Positions 41,574 to 43,427 of a DNA stretch of 43,427 nucleotides are shown here, piece by piece. Numbering within the stretch: the stretch's first letter is position 1; every line of letters begins with the position of its first letter. The notes beneath the pieces were generated by a model. The model did not search any database. It saw only the letters and a program-made list of their open reading frames with translations, and had not been told where the DNA came from. Source of the stretch: Desulfuromonadaceae bacterium (GTDB taxonomy: Bacteria > Desulfobacterota > Desulfuromonadia > Geobacterales > Pseudopelobacteraceae); NCBI GenBank assembly GCA_028687585.1, contig JAQTZV010000036.1:1-43427 (forward strand), read 5' to 3'. A program made the position numbers and the translations under genes.

Positions 41574-42479
41574 ATGAATAACAGAATGAAAGTAGCGTTC
41601 GAAACGCTAAGAGAGAGCATTGCCCGATGGACGAACACAGGCAATCAGTTTCCAAGCGCGATCCCGGTTTTATCCCTCTTTCGAGAAGACGAACCGACCG
41701 AACCTATGAGCGCAGTGTACGAACCGAGCATTTGCATGGTCGTGCAGGGCGCTAAACGCGTACTGCTTGGAAATGAACAGTATGTGTATAACGATCGCCA
41801 GTATTTGATCACGTCTGTGGACCTGCCAACATTTTTCCAGGTCATCGAAGCGAGCAAAGAAAGGCCGTTACTGGGGCTCAAGGTAACGATTGACATACAG
41901 GAGGTTTCAGGGCTGCTGGTTGACAGTAATTTCCCTCATCATCGTGCGCAACAATCCGGTCATGGCATGGCAACCAGCGAAATTACCCTGCCACTGCTCA
42001 CAGCCTTTCAGCGTCTCATCGACCTGCTTGATGAAGAGCATGACATTCCGGTCCTTGCGCCGATCATTCAGAAGGAGATCATTTACCTTTTACTCGTGGG
42101 GGAACAGGGGGCGCGTCTACGTCAGATTGCGTCGACGGGAAGTCAGAGTCAGCATATAGCGGGGGCAATTGAATGGCTGAAAAACAACTTTACCCAGCAG
42201 CTTCGTATCGATGATCTGGCTTCCAAGGCACGCATGAGCACTTCTTCGTTTCATAACCATTTTCGCTCCATGACCGCTTTAAGCCCGTTACAATACCAGA
42301 AACATCTGCGTTTGCATGAAGCCAGACGTTTAATGCTGGCGGAACGCATGGATGCGGCAAATGCAGCGTTTCAGGTCGGCTACGAGAGCCCTTCGCAGTT
42401 CAACCGTGAATACAACCGTCAGTTCGGTGCTCCTCCGTTACGGGACATTACAAAACTCCGTCAGATGTCTGCTGCGTAA
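41574..42479 (+). CDS. AraC-family transcriptional regulator (AraC_N sensor type)
   Basis: The 301-residue product has an N-terminal AraC_N cupin-like domain (about 20-170, with YEPSICMVVQGAKRVLLGNEQY and YLITSVDLPTFFQV). The C-terminal double helix-turn-helix (about 200-295) contains LRIDDLASKARMSTSSFHNHFRSMTALSPLQYQKHLRLHEARRLM and AAFQVGYESPSQFNREY. Relatives often control neighbouring aldehyde or quinone reductases. Here the intact neighbours are an unknown ORF (divergent) and a GNAT gene. The ATG follows GGAG; no clear operator was recognised in the 103-base gap upstream. Confidence 0.93.
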   Translation: MNNRMKVAFETLRESIARWTNTGNQFPSAIPVLSLFREDEPTEPMSAVYEPSICMVVQGAKRVLLGNEQYVYNDRQYLITSVDLPTFFQVIEASKERPLLGLKVTIDIQEVSGLLVDSNFPHHRAQQSGHGMATSEITLPLLTAFQRLIDLLDEEHDIPVLAPIIQKEIIYLLLVGEQGARLRQIASTGSQSQHIAGAIEWLKNNFTQQLRIDDLASKARMSTSSFHNHFRSMTALSPLQYQKHLRLHEARRLMLAERMDAANAAFQVGYESPSQFNREYNRQFGAPPLRDITKLRQMSAA

Positions 42480-42554
42480 TAGACAACAGCTTCCGCATTG
42501 AAATGTATCGTATCACTGAACCTGAACCATCAGGAACCAGCAGAGAGGCTTGAT

Positions 42555-43157
42555 ATGAACGGCAGCATGGAAATTTGCGAGCAATTACTTGCCGGGACTG
42601 CGATTGCAGATATACTGGACGATGTGGCGACGCTCCGTCTTGAAATTTTTCAGGAGTATCCCTATCTGTATCAGGGGCTGAGAGAAGACGAGCTCACATA
42701 CCTGGTCACCTATGCCGAGGCACCTGATGCCTGCGTCATTCTCGCATATGATGGGCATGCGGTTGTCGGGGCGGTTGCAGGCATGCCGCTCATTCATGAA
42801 GACGCCCAGATGCGTGACGCCTTTGCCGGGACAACATTCCCGCTTAACGAAGTATATTACGTCGGGGAACTGCTCTTTCGCCCGGACTACCGCAATTGCG
42901 GGCTGGGTCAGAAGCTGCTTGATCAACTTGAAAGCCACATCAAATCCCTTGGCCGCTACCGCCACCTCACCTGCGCCACGGTTGAGCGCCCCGATGATCA
43001 CCCACTGCGCCCGCACGACTACACCCCCATTACAAGATTCCTTGCCCGTACCGGTTTTGTCCGGCTCTCGGGAGTGACCACCCACTTCTTCTGGCGTGAG
43101 ACTGATAGTGTCAAACGGGATCATCTCATGCAATTCTGGATCAGAGAGCTGACTTGA
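42555..43157 (+). CDS. GNAT family N-acetyltransferase
   Basis: The 200-residue product has the GNAT core: VILAYDGHAVVGAVAGMPL strand pair, VYYVGELLFRPDYRNCGLGQKLLDQLE with the acetyl-CoA loop R113-N-C-G-L-G118, and a C-terminal GFVRLSG strand. The acceptor is unknown. The ATG at 42555 behind AGAGG is preferred; an open frame from a TTG at 42498 lacks a site. It follows the AraC gene by 75 bases and could be co-transcribed. Confidence 0.88.
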   Translation: MNGSMEICEQLLAGTAIADILDDVATLRLEIFQEYPYLYQGLREDELTYLVTYAEAPDACVILAYDGHAVVGAVAGMPLIHEDAQMRDAFAGTTFPLNEVYYVGELLFRPDYRNCGLGQKLLDQLESHIKSLGRYRHLTCATVERPDDHPLRPHDYTPITRFLARTGFVRLSGVTTHFFWRETDSVKRDHLMQFWIRELT

Positions 43158-43324
43158 TTGCTCTAACAGCGGGCATCGTCAAGGAAAAGCACGGGGAGTA
43201 CTCCCTTGCTTTTGCCCTGTCGCAGATGTTTTCGCCGAAGCAGAAGGAGTTGTTTAAAAAGAGGCTGCAAGGGTTGCCCCTGACAAAGACGGAACAGGAG
43301 TATTATCCTAAAAACGGCTTTTGA
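43154..43324 (+). pseudogene. 56-codon coding-like fragment overlapping the GNAT stop
   Basis: The frame opens with TTG overlapping the GNAT stop (TTGA) and reads IALTAGIVKEKHGEYSLAFA, then SQMFSPKQKELFKKRLQG and LPLTKTEQEYYPKNGF before TGA. It is strongly protein-like (helical, Lys-rich) and looks like the C-terminal part of a longer protein, but I cannot name the family. The ribosome site is weak. It may be a decayed gene end or a coupled microprotein. Confidence 0.4.
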
Positions 43325-43327
43325 GTC

Positions 43328-43355
43328 CACGAAAAGCACGAAAAAACACGAAAAA
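43328..43355. repeat. three tandem CACGAAAA-type units
   Basis: CACGAAAAG, CACGAAAAAA and CACGAAAAA follow one another with a 9-10 base period just after the 56-codon fragment. Too few and too short for a CRISPR array. The rest of the window to 43427 shows no gene. Confidence 0.6.
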
Positions 43356-43427
43356 TTAAAGCATTACAGTAAAACAGTGATTCACCAAGCAGGTTACGTC
43401 GTGAAGTTGTTTATCTTTCTGATTTCG

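Noticed and set aside
43328..43355. CACGAAAA units as a CRISPR array
   Set aside because: Units are only 9-10 bases with no spacers and there are just three.

Overview
The window most resembles a Geobacterales/Desulfuromonadales genome (Geobacter or Geotalea-like). This rests on a partial bamA (ring hydrolase of the anaerobic benzoyl-CoA pathway), a sigma54-activated acetone carboxylase operon, many sigma54 activators and Cache-type sensor kinases, a c-type cytochrome, and moderate GC content. The species is not identified; this is read from gene content alone.

Layout. (1) 1-9841, all on the minus strand: a catabolic block. Read 5'->3' it runs small ORF - acxA - acxB - acxC (acetone carboxylase beta, alpha, gamma) - stem-loop - scoA - scoB (succinyl-CoA:3-oxoacid CoA-transferase) - SCP2-type thiolase - short DUF35/OB-fold gene - repeat - adenylate kinase - methylmalonyl-CoA epimerase - bamA (cut by the window edge). 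Together these would take acetone to acetoacetate, acetoacetyl-CoA and two acetyl-CoA. Butanone would give acetyl-CoA plus propionyl-CoA, which would explain the epimerase. Acetone carboxylase releases AMP, which would explain the adenylate kinase. (2) 9842-10395: a 554-bp divergent control region with a well-matched -24/-12 promoter facing acxABC and two palindromic enhancer-like sites. (3) 10396-12426: AcxR/AcoR-type sigma54 activator on the plus strand.

(4) 12693-13598: rplM-rpsI on the minus strand with promoter and terminator. (5) 13795-19011: gatC-gatA-gatB (Glu/Asp-tRNA amidotransferase) followed tightly by a minimal cheY-cheA pair. (6) 19200-25881: lolA, yajQ, rimO, an NtrB/NtrC-type two-component pair and proA. 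(7) 26025-27175: an AbrB/PIN toxin-antitoxin pair with a palindromic operator, then a CoA-binding protein. (8) 27314-29119: typA/bipA. (9) 29255-34161: hybrid sensor kinase, cbiET and cbiL (a small piece of the cobalamin pathway). (10) 34212-36707: a second large sensor kinase, minus strand.

(11) 36939-41038: a monoheme cytochrome c, the C-terminal remnant of a quinone-oxidoreductase-like gene, and a molybdenum hydroxylase unit (iorA-like, TAT-exported iorB-like, mocA-like). (12) 41084-43427: an unrecognised 128-aa ORF divergent from an AraC-family regulator, a GNAT acetyltransferase, a 56-aa coding-like fragment and short CACGAAAA repeats.

The most interesting region is the acetone/butanone block. 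It combines a clear promoter-enhancer architecture, an unrecognised first small gene, a DUF35 protein without its usual zinc ribbon, built-in AMP recycling, and a direct physical link to benzoyl-CoA degradation.
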